Of a DNA stretch of 64,000 nt, positions 35,567 through 43,718 are shown one piece after another. The stretch is from DASTPP01 sp035762175 (GTDB taxonomy: Bacteria > Myxococcota_A > Polyangia > Polyangiales > Polyangiaceae): assembly GCA_035762175.1 (NCBI GenBank), contig DASTPP010000058.1:11910-75909 (forward strand), in the 5' to 3' direction. Both the position numbers and the translations under genes were made by a program. The notes under the pieces are model-generated. The model made no database searches and had not been told where the DNA came from. It worked only from the letters and a program-made list of their open reading frames with translations. Every line of letters starts with the position of its first letter. Position 1 is the first letter of the stretch.

Positions 35567-35605
35567 CGCGAGAGCACCGACCGTCCCGTCGGGTTGGTGC
35601 TCGCG
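35567..35605. terminator. Hairpin after the Gly-rich lipoprotein gene
   Basis: CGCGAGagCACC at 35567-35578 pairs with GGTGCTCGCG at 35596-35605 (two-base bulge), with further pairing inside the loop. It starts 2 bp after the stop codon. No U-tract follows. Confidence 0.45.
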
Positions 35606-35638
35606 AAAGGGCTCGAAACGAGCGCCGCTTGACCGCAT

Positions 35639-35658
35639 CCTGCCCGAACTCGGGCAGG
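35639..35658. terminator. Hairpin between convergent genes
   Basis: CCTGCCCGA, AC, TCGGGCAGG forms a perfect 9-bp stem with a 2-nt loop. It lies between the forward lipoprotein gene and the reverse acyltransferase gene, where a bidirectional terminator would be expected. No U-tract is present. Confidence 0.5.
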
Positions 35659-35734
35659 GGGCGGCCGGCGCGCGAGGCTCTTCTCGGCGCGCCCCGCGTT
35701 CGCCAGACCAGAGCGCGGGCCTCCGCGCCCAAGA

Positions 35735-36490
35735 TCAGGCCCGCAGCGCTTCGGCCTCGGCCACGAGCGCCTCGAGGGCGCGCCGCGTCTCGGCCATGAG
35801 CTCGTCGCGGCGCTTGCCTTCGGGCGAGATCGGCTCGCCAATGGCGACGCCGACGCGCCGGCCCCGCGAGGTGAGCCACGCGTCGGCGGGCAGCACGTCG
35901 CGCGTGCCCGCGATGCCGACGGGCAAGATGGGCAGCTTCGCCTCGACGGCGAGCATGAAGCCGCCCTTCTTGAAGGGCAAGAGCTCGCCGGTGCGCGAGC
36001 GCGTGCCCTCGGGCGCGATCCAGACGTGGACGCCCGCGCGCAGGGCCTCGCGGGCGCGGCGCAGGCTCGCGATGGCCTGGTGGCGGTTCGAGCGGTCGAT
36101 CTCGATGAAGCCCGCCTCGCGCAGCGCGGGGCCGAAGATGGGCAGGCGGAAGAGCTCGGTCTTGGTCACCATGCGGATCGAGCTCGAGACGGCGTGAAAC
36201 AGCACGGGGATGTCGTAATGGCTCTGGTGGTTCGACATCAAAAGGAAGGTCTTGCCGCCCTCGAGCCGCTCGCGGCCGCGCACCCGCAGGTCGATGGGCG
36301 TGCCCTCGACGACGCTGCGCGCCCACCAGGCGATGCGCGCGTCGGACCGGTCGCGCCGCACCCCGTCGCGGAAGGCGTCGAAGAGCGTGAAGGCGCTGAT
36401 GCGGAAGAGGCCGTCGATCGTATGGAGCGAAGCGCCGATGCCGTCGAGGAGCCCGGCGGCCGGCCGATTCGTGGGCGCTGGGTGGTTCAT
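35735..36490 (-). CDS. 1-acyl-sn-glycerol-3-phosphate acyltransferase family (PlsC-like)
   Basis: A 251-aa membrane-associated acyltransferase that makes phosphatidic acid or modifies a related lipid. The four family blocks are present: block I MSNHQSHYDIP (NHxxxxD), block II RMVTKTELFRLPIFGPALREAGFIEIDR, block III WIAPEGTRSRTG and block IV PILPVGIAGTRDVLP. The start MNHPAPTNRPAAG at 36490 precedes an amphipathic helix. It is transcribed towards the convergent hairpin region. Acyl-donor preference cannot be inferred. Confidence 0.93.
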   Translation of the reverse strand: MNHPAPTNRPAAGLLDGIGASLHTIDGLFRISAFTLFDAFRDGVRRDRSDARIAWWARSVVEGTPIDLRVRGRERLEGGKTFLLMSNHQSHYDIPVLFHAVSSSIRMVTKTELFRLPIFGPALREAGFIEIDRSNRHQAIASLRRAREALRAGVHVWIAPEGTRSRTGELLPFKKGGFMLAVEAKLPILPVGIAGTRDVLPADAWLTSRGRRVGVAIGEPISPEGKRRDELMAETRRALEALVAEAEALRA

Positions 36491-36812
36491 GGCGGGGCGG
36501 GAGGGCCCCCGTCTACCCCGTCCGGTGCGTCGTTGGAAGGGACGGCCCGCCCGCCCGCGCGCCTCGACGTGGCCCGCGCGGGGGCCGAGGCCAGCCGCCC
36601 GGCTCGCCGGTGACGAGAGGGGGGGCGCCGCTCGGCCCGCGCGCGGGTGCGGGGCGTCGCGCCCTCGCCCGCGCGGGGGTGCGGGGCGTCGCGCCGTCGC
36701 CCGTGCGGTCGGGCCCGTATTCGAGCGAGCCGCGCAAGCCCTCGGGCGCTCGCGCCCTCGCCCGCGTGGTCGGGCCTCGTGCCCTCGCCCGCGGGGGGCG
36801 GAGGCGGCCCGC
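36491..36812. other. Intergenic region with degenerate short repeats
   Basis: Between the 3' end of dnaJ and the 5' end of the acyltransferase gene. It contains several diverged copies of words such as GTGCGGGGCGTCGCGCC and CGCCCTCGCCCGCG (about 36640-36800). Open frames through it are shadows with Arg/Ala-rich products. The acyltransferase promoter must lie here but is not recognisable. Confidence 0.6.
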
Positions 36813-37919
36813 TCAGCCGGCGGTGGCGCGCTTGGAGGGGGCGGCCTGCTGGCCGCGCAGCTCGGCGTCGAGCTCGGCGAGCAGGGCGCGGGCGCGGCCC
36901 GAGAGCGAGCGGGGCACCTGCACCTGGACGACGACGTGCAGCGCGCCGCGGCCGCGGCCGTCGACGCGCGGCACGCCCTTGCCCTTGAGGGTGACGACGT
37001 CGCCGGGCTGACAGCCGGCGGGCACCTCGACGTCGAGGGTCGTGCCGTCGGGCATTTCGACCGAGACGTGCGCGCCGAGGGCGGCCTCGGAGTACGAGAC
37101 GTTGGCGCGGGTGACGAGGTCGAGGTTGTCGCGCTCGAAGCGCGGGTCGGGCTCGACGTCGACGTCGACGTAGAGGTCGCCGGGGGGGGCGCCTTGCACG
37201 CCCGGCATGCCCTGGCCGGGCACGCGCAGCCGCTGGCCGCTGTCGATGCCGGCGGGGAAGGTGACCATGACCTTGCGCGTCTTCTCGACCTGGCCGTTGC
37301 CCTTGCACTTGGGGCAGGGCGTCTCGACGACGCTGCCCTGGCCGCGGCAGCGGGGGCAGGTCTGGGTGAACATGACGAAGCCGCGCGCGGTCGACACCTG
37401 GCCGGCGCCGCCGCACATGGGGCAGCCGCGCCGCTGCGTGCCCTTGGCCGCGCCCGAGCCCTCGCAGCCGTCGCAGGGCGCGGGGGCGCGCAGGGTCAGC
37501 TCGCGCTTGCAGCCGCAGAAGGCGTCGCGCAAGCTGAGACGTTCTTGCACCCGCACGTCGTTGCCGCGCCCCCTTCGCCCCGGCGCGCCGCGCCCCGGGC
37601 CGCCCGGGCCGCCCATGCCCCCGAAGAACTCGGCGAAGAGGTCTTGGAAGTGGGAAAAGATGTCGTGGGCGTTGCCGGCGAAGTCGCCCCCCTCGAGCCC
37701 CGCGTGGCCGAACTTGTCGTAGCAGGCCCGCTTCTGGTCGTCGGACAGCACCCCGTAGGCCTCGGTGGCCTCTTTGAAGAGGGCCTCGGCCTGGGGGTTG
37801 TTGGGGTTTCGGTCGGGGTGGTACTTGAGGGCGAGCTGTCGGTACGCCTTGCGCAATTCGTCGGCGCCGGCCTCGCGGGAGACGCCCAAGACTTCGTAAT
37901 AATCGCGCTTTGAGCCCAT
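36813..37919 (-). CDS. dnaJ: Chaperone protein DnaJ
   Basis: The Hsp40 co-chaperone that stimulates DnaK. All class I domains are present in order: the J domain with HPD (YHPDRNPNN), a Gly/Arg-rich linker with FAEFFGGMGG, the zinc-binding region with four CxxCxGxG repeats (CDGCEGSG, CPMCGGAG, CPRCRGQG, CPKCKGNG), and the C-terminal substrate domains (VTFPAGIDSGQRLRVPGQG, LDVEVPAGCQPGDVVTLKGKGVP). The 368-aa length is normal. No dnaK or grpE is adjacent. The promoter region upstream (37920-38043) is short and relatively AT-rich. Confidence 0.97.
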   Translation of the reverse strand: MGSKRDYYEVLGVSREAGADELRKAYRQLALKYHPDRNPNNPQAEALFKEATEAYGVLSDDQKRACYDKFGHAGLEGGDFAGNAHDIFSHFQDLFAEFFGGMGGPGGPGRGAPGRRGRGNDVRVQERLSLRDAFCGCKRELTLRAPAPCDGCEGSGAAKGTQRRGCPMCGGAGQVSTARGFVMFTQTCPRCRGQGSVVETPCPKCKGNGQVEKTRKVMVTFPAGIDSGQRLRVPGQGMPGVQGAPPGDLYVDVDVEPDPRFERDNLDLVTRANVSYSEAALGAHVSVEMPDGTTLDVEVPAGCQPGDVVTLKGKGVPRVDGRGRGALHVVVQVQVPRSLSGRARALLAELDAELRGQQAAPSKRATAG

Positions 37920-38043
37920 GCGTACCGTACCGCTCGTTCGGGTCGTTCGGGCGCCGAGGCGACGCCGCGCAGCGGCGCCAAACTAAGGGTTTCGAACGCC
38001 TTGTCAACCTTGGGGCCCCCGCCCGCGCGGTTTTCGCCGCCCC

Positions 38044-40098
38044 TCAGCCCGGCGCCTCGCGCTCGGCGGCGACCTGGTCGAGCAACACGGCGGCCGAGGG
38101 GTCGACCGAGGCCGAGCGCTCGGCCTCGAGGCGCTGGCGCTCTTGACGCTCTTGCAGCAGGGCGCGCCGCAGCGCATCGAGCTCGGCCTGCAGGGCCGCG
38201 ACGTTGGCCTCCGCCGGGGCCGGCGCCCGGGGCGCCGCCCTCGCGCGCTCGAGCGCCGCGGCGAGCTCGCGCGCCCGCGCCCGCGCCTCGTCGAGTTCGG
38301 CCTGCCGGCGCCCGAGCTCGGCCGCGAGCTCGTCGAGCCGGGCGCGGGCCCCCGCCTCGCCCCCGTCGGGGCCCGCGGAGCCCTGGCGGGCGAGTTCGCG
38401 CTCGTCGAGCAGCTCGCGCACGAGCGCGCCCCGCCGCTCGACCTCGCGCCGCAGCAGCGCGAGCTCGCGGGCGCGCTCGCGCAGGGTCGCCTCGACCTCG
38501 CCCACCTCGGCCTCGTGGGCCTCGTCGCGCGCGCGCAGCTCGCCCTCGACCGCCACGAGCCGGGCGCGCAGCGCCGAGGCCTGCTCGCGCAGCGCCGCGA
38601 GCTGCTCGCGCAGCGCCTGGTGCTCGGCCGGGTCGACCCCGCGCGGCCTCGCCTCGAGCTCGGCGATCGTGCGGGCGAGGGCCTGCTCGCGCTGGGCGGC
38701 CCGCTGCCGCTGCTCTTCGGACGCGGCGAGCGCCTGGCGCGCCCGCGTCGCCTGCTCTTCGGACGCGGCGAGCGCCTGGCGCGCCCGCGTCGTCTGCTCT
38801 TCGGACGCGGCGAGCGCCTGGCGCGCCCGCGTCACTTGCGCCTGCAGCTCGGCGAGCTGCGCCCCGAGCGGCTCGGCCCGCTGCCGCAGCTCTTGCAGCT
38901 CGTGCGCGGCGTGCACCGCCCGCGCCGCCGCCTCGGCCCGCTCGCGCTCGGTCGCCTGCAGCGCCACGCGCAGCTCGGCCACGCCCTGCGCCAGCGTCTC
39001 GCCCCGGCGCGCCTCGGCCTCGGCCCGCCGCGCCTCCTCGAGCGCGCGCGCCTCGAGCGCCTGGCGCGCCTGCGCGAGCGCCTCGGCCCGCGCCTCGAGC
39101 GCCTGGTTGGCCTGGGCGATCACCTCGGCCCGCGCCTCGAGCGCGCGGTTGGACTGCGCGAGCGCCTCGGCCCGCGCCTCGAGCGCCTGGTAGGCCTCGC
39201 CGAGCGAGCCCGCGCGCTCGGCGAGCGCCCGGTGCGACTCGCCGAGCGCGCCGACGCGCGCCTCGAGCGCCCGGTGCGACTCGCGCAGCGCCTCGGACGA
39301 GGCGCGCTCGGCCTGCAGCCCCAGGATGGCCTCGGCGAGCGAGGCGCGCTCGCGCTCGAGCGCCTCGGCGAGCGCGGCGCGTTCGCGCTCGAGCGCGGCG
39401 AGCGCGGCGCGTTCGCGCGCGGCGTGGTCGACCGGGGGCGCGGCGGCCTCGGCGGGGGCGGCGGCCCCGGCCCCGGGCAGCTCGATGATGCTGTAGCCCT
39501 CGAGCTCGAGAGCGCGGCCGCTGCCCAGGCCGACGTAGTACTGCGCCTCGCGGCCCTGGGCCTCGGCCAGGCTGGTGTCGACCGACACGTCGGGCTCGCC
39601 CTCGAGGCCGAAGTCGACGAGGGCGAAGCCGCTGAAGGCGACCTGGCCGACCATCTTGACGTGGGCGAACTGCAGCGAGAGCGCGTCGTAGAGGTCGTAG
39701 TAGCCGAAGGCCCGGTCGTCGGCGCCGCGGTTCGGGGTCACGACGACGACCACGCCCCCGGGCGCGGTGAGGTGGCGCGCCCGCGCGATGACGGCCTCGG
39801 GCGCGGGCGCCGAGGACGCGTCGGCCACGATCGTGACGTCGAAGGCGCCCTCGCGCCCGCCCTCGCCGGCCACCGCGCCGCCCGCGCCGCGCCGCGGGCC
39901 GGCGCCGGGCTCGGCCGCGCGCTCGCCGGGCCCGTCGAAGGCCTGCGCCAGGCGCGCCCCGCGCGCGAGCAGCTCTTCGGTCAGGCCCGAGCGCGCGTCG
40001 CCGAGCACCGCCACGCGGCGCCCCTGGACGAAGCGCTCGAGAAAGGGGGCAAGCACCAACACGGGCGAGGGGTTCGAGCGGAAGGAGGGCTGGGTCAT
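38044..40098 (-). CDS. Large coiled-coil protein with a degenerate methyltransferase-like head
   Basis: A 684-aa protein. Residues 1-200 look like a Rossmann methyltransferase fold that may lack a proper SAM motif (FVQGRRVAVLGDARSGLTEELLARGARLAQAF, FDVTIVADASSAPAPEAVIARARHLTAPGGVVVVVTPN). From about 225 to the end it is an almost unbroken Ala/Glu/Arg/Leu coiled coil. Parts are exact 14-residue repeats (ALEARAEALAQSNR-like, and TRARQALAASEEQ three times). Similar proteins are common in myxobacteria. The head may bind a partner while the coil acts as a rod. A structural or polarity role is inference. The Ala-rich tandem section looks recently expanded. Confidence 0.85.
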   Translation of the reverse strand: MTQPSFRSNPSPVLVLAPFLERFVQGRRVAVLGDARSGLTEELLARGARLAQAFDGPGERAAEPGAGPRRGAGGAVAGEGGREGAFDVTIVADASSAPAPEAVIARARHLTAPGGVVVVVTPNRGADDRAFGYYDLYDALSLQFAHVKMVGQVAFSGFALVDFGLEGEPDVSVDTSLAEAQGREAQYYVGLGSGRALELEGYSIIELPGAGAAAPAEAAAPPVDHAARERAALAALERERAALAEALERERASLAEAILGLQAERASSEALRESHRALEARVGALGESHRALAERAGSLGEAYQALEARAEALAQSNRALEARAEVIAQANQALEARAEALAQARQALEARALEEARRAEAEARRGETLAQGVAELRVALQATERERAEAAARAVHAAHELQELRQRAEPLGAQLAELQAQVTRARQALAASEEQTTRARQALAASEEQATRARQALAASEEQRQRAAQREQALARTIAELEARPRGVDPAEHQALREQLAALREQASALRARLVAVEGELRARDEAHEAEVGEVEATLRERARELALLRREVERRGALVRELLDERELARQGSAGPDGGEAGARARLDELAAELGRRQAELDEARARARELAAALERARAAPRAPAPAEANVAALQAELDALRRALLQERQERQRLEAERSASVDPSAAVLLDQVAAEREAPG
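38711..38836 (-). repeat. In-frame 42-bp triplication in the coiled-coil gene
   Basis: Three 42-bp units (38711, 38753, 38795) are identical except for the junction codon, each coding fourteen residues of the form TRARQALAASEEQ plus one. Fourteen residues is two heptads, so the coiled-coil register is preserved. Confidence 0.9.
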
Positions 40099-40372
40099 GG
40101 CGGGCTCGGCGGCGTCGGCGGGCGGCCCTCGCGAACGCGCGAGGGGGCCGCCCTCGGTGGCGCCGTGGGCTCCGCTCTAGCGCGGACGGGCGCCGAGGTG
40201 AACGCGGGACGTGGCCCTCCCCCCCTCTTCGTGCTAAACAAGCCCGCTGTCCGGCGCCCCCTCGGGGGCCTCGGCCGGCCGGGCGGCCCGGGCCCGGTGA
40301 GCAGCTTTTCGAGGGGCCGTCGGCGCCCCGGCCGGGCCGCCGCCCGGCGGGCCCCGGCGCGGCCCCTTCGCG

Positions 40373-41248
40373 TTGACGAGCGCCTTGCTTCGCCCCCGCC
40401 CCCTCCTGCCCGCGCTCGAGCTCTTCCCGGCGCGCACGCCGACCTTGCCGCCGGCGACGCACACCAACAGCTACGCCCTCGGCGCGCGCGAGGTGCTGCT
40501 GGTCGAGCCGGCGACGCCCGACGACGACGAGCGCGCGGCGTGGCTCGCGTGGGCGCAGCGGCTGCGCGCCGAGGGCCGCACGCTCGTCGCGCTCGTCGCC
40601 ACCCACCACCACCCCGACCACGTCGGCGGCGCCGACTTCTTCGCCCGGGCGCTCGGGCTGCCGCTCTGGGCGCACGCGCTGACGGCCGAGCGCCTCGCCC
40701 GGCCGGTCGACCGGCTCTTGCGCGAGGGCGAGGCCCTGCGCCTCGACGGGCCCGAGGCGCAGGCCTGGCAGGTCTTGCACACCCCGGGGCACGCGCCCGG
40801 GCACATCTGCCTCCACGAGCCCGCGCTCGGGGCGCTCGTGGTCGGCGACATGGTGGCCAGCGTCGGCACCATTCTCATCGCGCCGGGCGACGGCGACATG
40901 GGCGAGTACCTGCGGCAGCTCCGGCGCCTCGAGGGCCTCGGGGCGAAGGTGGCGCTGCCCGCGCACGGCGATCCGATCGACGAGCCCGGCGGGCGCTTCC
41001 GCGCGTACGTCGAGCACCGCCTCGCGCGCGAAGCGAAGGTCGTGCGCGCGCTCGGCGAGGGCTCAGGGCCCGCGGGCCTCGGCCTCGCCGAGCTCTTGCC
41101 CCGGGCGTACGACGACGTCGCGCCCGCGGCTTGGCCCTTCGCGATGCTCAGCCTGCAGGCTCACCTCGACAAGCTCGCGGCCGAGGGGCGCGTCGTCGTC
41201 GGGGCCGAGGGGCGCTTCTCGATCGCGCCCGGGGGGGCGTCCGCGTGA
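40373..41248 (+). CDS. Metallo-beta-lactamase-fold hydrolase
   Basis: A 291-aa protein with the MBL zinc motif VATHHHPDHVGG, a second His in LHTPGHAPGHICLH, an Asp in VVGDMVASVGTILI and a last His in LPAHGDPID. A C-terminal winged-helix-like region (LPRAYDDVAPAAWPFAMLSLQAHLDKLAAEGRV) matches the LACTB2/RNase Z-like hydrolase layout. The start appears to be TTG at 40373, since the conserved FPARTPTLPPATHTNSYALG lies shortly after it. Substrate unknown; related proteins act on thioesters or RNA. The stop overlaps the next gene (GTGA), opening a five-gene operon to 43702. Confidence 0.9.
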   Translation: MTSALLRPRPLLPALELFPARTPTLPPATHTNSYALGAREVLLVEPATPDDDERAAWLAWAQRLRAEGRTLVALVATHHHPDHVGGADFFARALGLPLWAHALTAERLARPVDRLLREGEALRLDGPEAQAWQVLHTPGHAPGHICLHEPALGALVVGDMVASVGTILIAPGDGDMGEYLRQLRRLEGLGAKVALPAHGDPIDEPGGRFRAYVEHRLAREAKVVRALGEGSGPAGLGLAELLPRAYDDVAPAAWPFAMLSLQAHLDKLAAEGRVVVGAEGRFSIAPGGASA

Positions 41249-41472
41249 GCCGGGCGGCGCGCTGGCTCGACGGGTTCGCGGCGGCCTCGGCGCGGCTCGG
41301 CGTCCGCGGCCCGGGCGGGCTCGGCGAGCTCTTGCCGCCCGGCGCGCCCCTGCCGCCCTGGTGGGGCGCCTTCGCCACGGCCCCCACGCGCGAGGCGCGC
41401 GCCGGCGCGCTCGCCCCGGCGCTCTTGCGCGCGCGCGTCGGGCTCGACGAGGCCCGCTTCCGATGCGGCTGA
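41245..41472 (+). CDS. Small protein upstream of the stator gene, unknown
   Basis: A 75-aa product beginning VSRAARWLDGFAAASARLGVRGPGGLGELLPPG at GTG 41245, inside the stop of the hydrolase gene. It ends 10 bp inside the next gene. It is mostly helical with a Pro/Trp centre (PPWWGAFATAP). In type III secretion operons the gene before sctL is often sctK, but this is much shorter and I see no real match. Reality rests on the coupled overlaps at both ends and on codon bias. Confidence 0.55.
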   Translation: MSRAARWLDGFAAASARLGVRGPGGLGELLPPGAPLPPWWGAFATAPTREARAGALAPALLRARVGLDEARFRCG

Positions 41473-42095
41473 CCCGCGGCCGCGTGCTCGAGGCGCCCCC
41501 GGGCCCCGGCTCGGACGGGCCCGCCTCGGGGCCGCCGACCCGCCGGGTGCTGCCCGCCGAGCTGGTGCGCGCGCACGCCGAGGCCGAGGCGGTCGTGGCC
41601 GAGGCCCAAAAGAGGGCCGAGGCGATCGTGGCCGAGGCCCAGAAGAGGGCCGCCTCGGCGCGCGCCGAGGCCGAGCGCGAGGGGCGCGGAGAGGGCGCGG
41701 CGGCGCTCGCGGCGGCCTGGCTGCGGCTGCGCTCGGCCGAGGCGCGCGAGCTCCGCGCGCGCGAAGAGCAGGTGCTGACGCTCGGGCGGCTGCTCGCCGA
41801 GCGGCTGCTCGGCCGGGCCCTCTCGCTCGAGCCCGCGCTGATGGTCGACCTGACGCGCGAGGCGCTCGCGGCGGTCGTGCGCGCGCGCCGCGTCGCCCTC
41901 CACGTCCACCCCGACGACGCCGAGACGCTGCGCCGGCACCTCGGCGAGCTCGGGCTCGACGCCGCCACGATCGCCGTCCACCCCGACCCGGCCCGCCCCC
42001 GCGGCGGGCTGCGCGCCGAAACCGACTTGGGCACCCTCGATGCCGAACTCGCCCCCCAGCTCGACCGACTCGTCGCCGCGCTCCGACGCGGCTGA
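41463..42095 (+). CDS. FliH/SctL-family ATPase stator protein (orphan)
   Basis: A 210-aa protein of the FliH/YscL/V-ATPase-E superfamily, which holds and regulates the export ATPase of flagellar or type III secretion systems. After RRVLPAELVRAHAEAEAVV comes a long Ala/Glu helix with a duplicated AEAQKRA section. The C-terminal globular domain has LAERLLGRALSLEPALMVDLTREALAAVVRARRVALHVHPDDAETLRRHLGEL and the signature GGLRAETDLGTLDAELAPQLDRL. No other export component is in this window. Overlaps on both sides (10 bp upstream, 56 bp downstream) place it firmly in the operon. Confidence 0.85.
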   Translation: MRLTRGRVLEAPPGPGSDGPASGPPTRRVLPAELVRAHAEAEAVVAEAQKRAEAIVAEAQKRAASARAEAEREGRGEGAAALAAAWLRLRSAEARELRAREEQVLTLGRLLAERLLGRALSLEPALMVDLTREALAAVVRARRVALHVHPDDAETLRRHLGELGLDAATIAVHPDPARPRGGLRAETDLGTLDAELAPQLDRLVAALRRG

Positions 42096-43014
42096 GGCCG
42101 GGCGGCCGCGCTGGCGGCTGCCCCTGCTGCTCTTCGGCGCCACGCTCGCGAGCGTGCTCTTCGCGGGCACGAGCCAGGTCGAGGGCGAGCTGCCAGCGAA
42201 CGCGCTCGCGCGGCTCTTGCGGGGCTGGGTGTTCGCGCTGCCCCTGCTCTCGATCCTGCTCGCGCACGAGTTCGGCCACTACTTCGCCGCGCGCCTGCAC
42301 CGCGTGCCGGCCTCGCTGCCGCTCTTTCTGCCGATGCCGATCTCGCCCTTCGGCACCTGGGGCGCCATCATCTCGATGCCGCGCGCCATCGCCTCGCGCC
42401 GCGCGCTGCTCGACGTCGGCGCCGCCGGGCCGCTCGCCGGCATGGCCGTCGCCCTGCCCGTGCTCTGCTACGGGCTCTCGCTCTCGCAGGTCTTGCCCCT
42501 GCCGCCGCACGGGCTGCTCGAAGGCGAGTGCCTGCTCTACATGCTGCTCAAGCGCCTCGTCGTCGGCCCCATCCCGCCCGGGTACGACGTCTACCTGCAC
42601 CCGGTCGCGTTCGCGGGCTGGGGCGGGCTCTTCGTCACGATGATCAACCTGCTGCCCTTCGGGCAGCTCGACGGCGGCCACGTCGCCTACGCGCTCTTCG
42701 GCCGCGCCCACGACCGCTTCGGCCCCTGGGTGCGCTGGGCCCTCTTGCCGCTCTGCCTCGCCAACCTCGCGCGCAACCTGCTCGCCGCGCGCGCCGCGGG
42801 CTTCCCCGAAGATTCGATCGCCCAGGCGTTCTCGAACAGCTTCTTCTGGTTCGCCTGGTTCCTCATCTTGACCGTGCTCGGGCGCGTCGGCGGCACGCGC
42901 CACCCGCCGACGACCACGAACGAGCCGCTCGGCCCCGGCCGCCGGGCCGTCGCCGTCCTCTGCCTGCTGCTCTTCGCGCTGCTCTTCATGCCGGCGCCCT
43001 TCACCGTGCACTGA
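42040..43014 (+). CDS. Site-2 protease family (M50) membrane metalloprotease
   Basis: A 324-aa integral membrane protease that cuts within membranes. The zinc motif is ILLAHEFGHYFAARLH (HExxH) and the third ligand is in LPFGQLDGGHVAYALFG (LDGGH). Around these are about six hydrophobic segments, including LPLLLFGATLASVLFAG, GWVFALPLLSILLA, GMAVALPVLCYGLSL, FFWFAWFLILTVLG and AVAVLCLLLFALLFM. No PDZ domain is present, so it belongs to the minimal M50 group. It begins 56 bp inside the stator gene. The partner protease and substrate are unknown. Confidence 0.93.
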   Translation: MPNSPPSSTDSSPRSDAAEAGRPRWRLPLLLFGATLASVLFAGTSQVEGELPANALARLLRGWVFALPLLSILLAHEFGHYFAARLHRVPASLPLFLPMPISPFGTWGAIISMPRAIASRRALLDVGAAGPLAGMAVALPVLCYGLSLSQVLPLPPHGLLEGECLLYMLLKRLVVGPIPPGYDVYLHPVAFAGWGGLFVTMINLLPFGQLDGGHVAYALFGRAHDRFGPWVRWALLPLCLANLARNLLAARAAGFPEDSIAQAFSNSFFWFAWFLILTVLGRVGGTRHPPTTTNEPLGPGRRAVAVLCLLLFALLFMPAPFTVH

Positions 43015-43102
43015 GCGCGTGCGCCGCCCCGGCGGGCGCGCTAAGGGGCCTTCGCGGCCGGGGCGCTCGGGCCCCGCCGGGCAGCCCAAAGCGAGGGTTC
43101 CG

Positions 43103-43702
43103 ATGGCCTCCGTCAACTTCCCCCCGATCCAGGTCCCCGGCGAGGGCGACCTCTACGCCCGCATCCACACGTCGATGGGCCCCATCGTCGCGCGCCTCGA
43201 AGAGAAGCGCGCGCCGCGCACCGTCGCCAACTTCGTCGGCCTCGCCACCGGCGCCGTCGACTGGCACGATCCCGTCCAGAACCGCCCCGCCAAGGGCACG
43301 CCCGCCTTCGACGGCACGCGCTTTCACCGGGTCATCCCCAGGTTCATGATCCAGTGCGGCGACCCGCTCTCGCGCTCGCCCGAGTATGCCAACCGCTGGG
43401 GCGTCGGCGGCCCCGGCTACGAGTTCGAAGACGAGTTCCACCCCGAGCTCAAGCACGACGGCCCCGGCGTGCTCTCGATGGCCAACGCGGGCCCCGGCAC
43501 CAACGGCTCGCAGTTCTTCATCACCCACCAGGCCGTCCCCCACCTCGACCGCAAGCACTCGGTCTTCGGCCGCGTCGTCGCCGGCCTCGACGTCGTCAAG
43601 CGCATCGGCGACGCCCCCCGCGACCGCAACGATCGGCCGCGCGAAGACGTCATGCTCGAGCGCGTCGAGATCTTCCGCTCGCCGACGCCGCCGACGGGCT
43701 GA
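43103..43702 (+). CDS. Cyclophilin-type peptidyl-prolyl isomerase
   Basis: A 199-aa cytoplasmic prolyl isomerase: no signal peptide. The catalytic segment GTRFHRVIPRFMIQCGDPL includes the active-site Arg and Phe, followed by GPGVLSMANAGPGTNGSQFFITHQAVPHLDRKHSVFGRVVAGLDVVKRI, the classic cyclophilin block. ATG 43103 (MASVNFPPIQVPGEG) fits best. It follows the M50 gene by 88 bp in the same direction and converges on the Sco-type gene. Confidence 0.96.
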   Translation: MASVNFPPIQVPGEGDLYARIHTSMGPIVARLEEKRAPRTVANFVGLATGAVDWHDPVQNRPAKGTPAFDGTRFHRVIPRFMIQCGDPLSRSPEYANRWGVGGPGYEFEDEFHPELKHDGPGVLSMANAGPGTNGSQFFITHQAVPHLDRKHSVFGRVVAGLDVVKRIGDAPRDRNDRPREDVMLERVEIFRSPTPPTG

Positions 43703-43718
43703 GCCCGCCGACGCGGCC

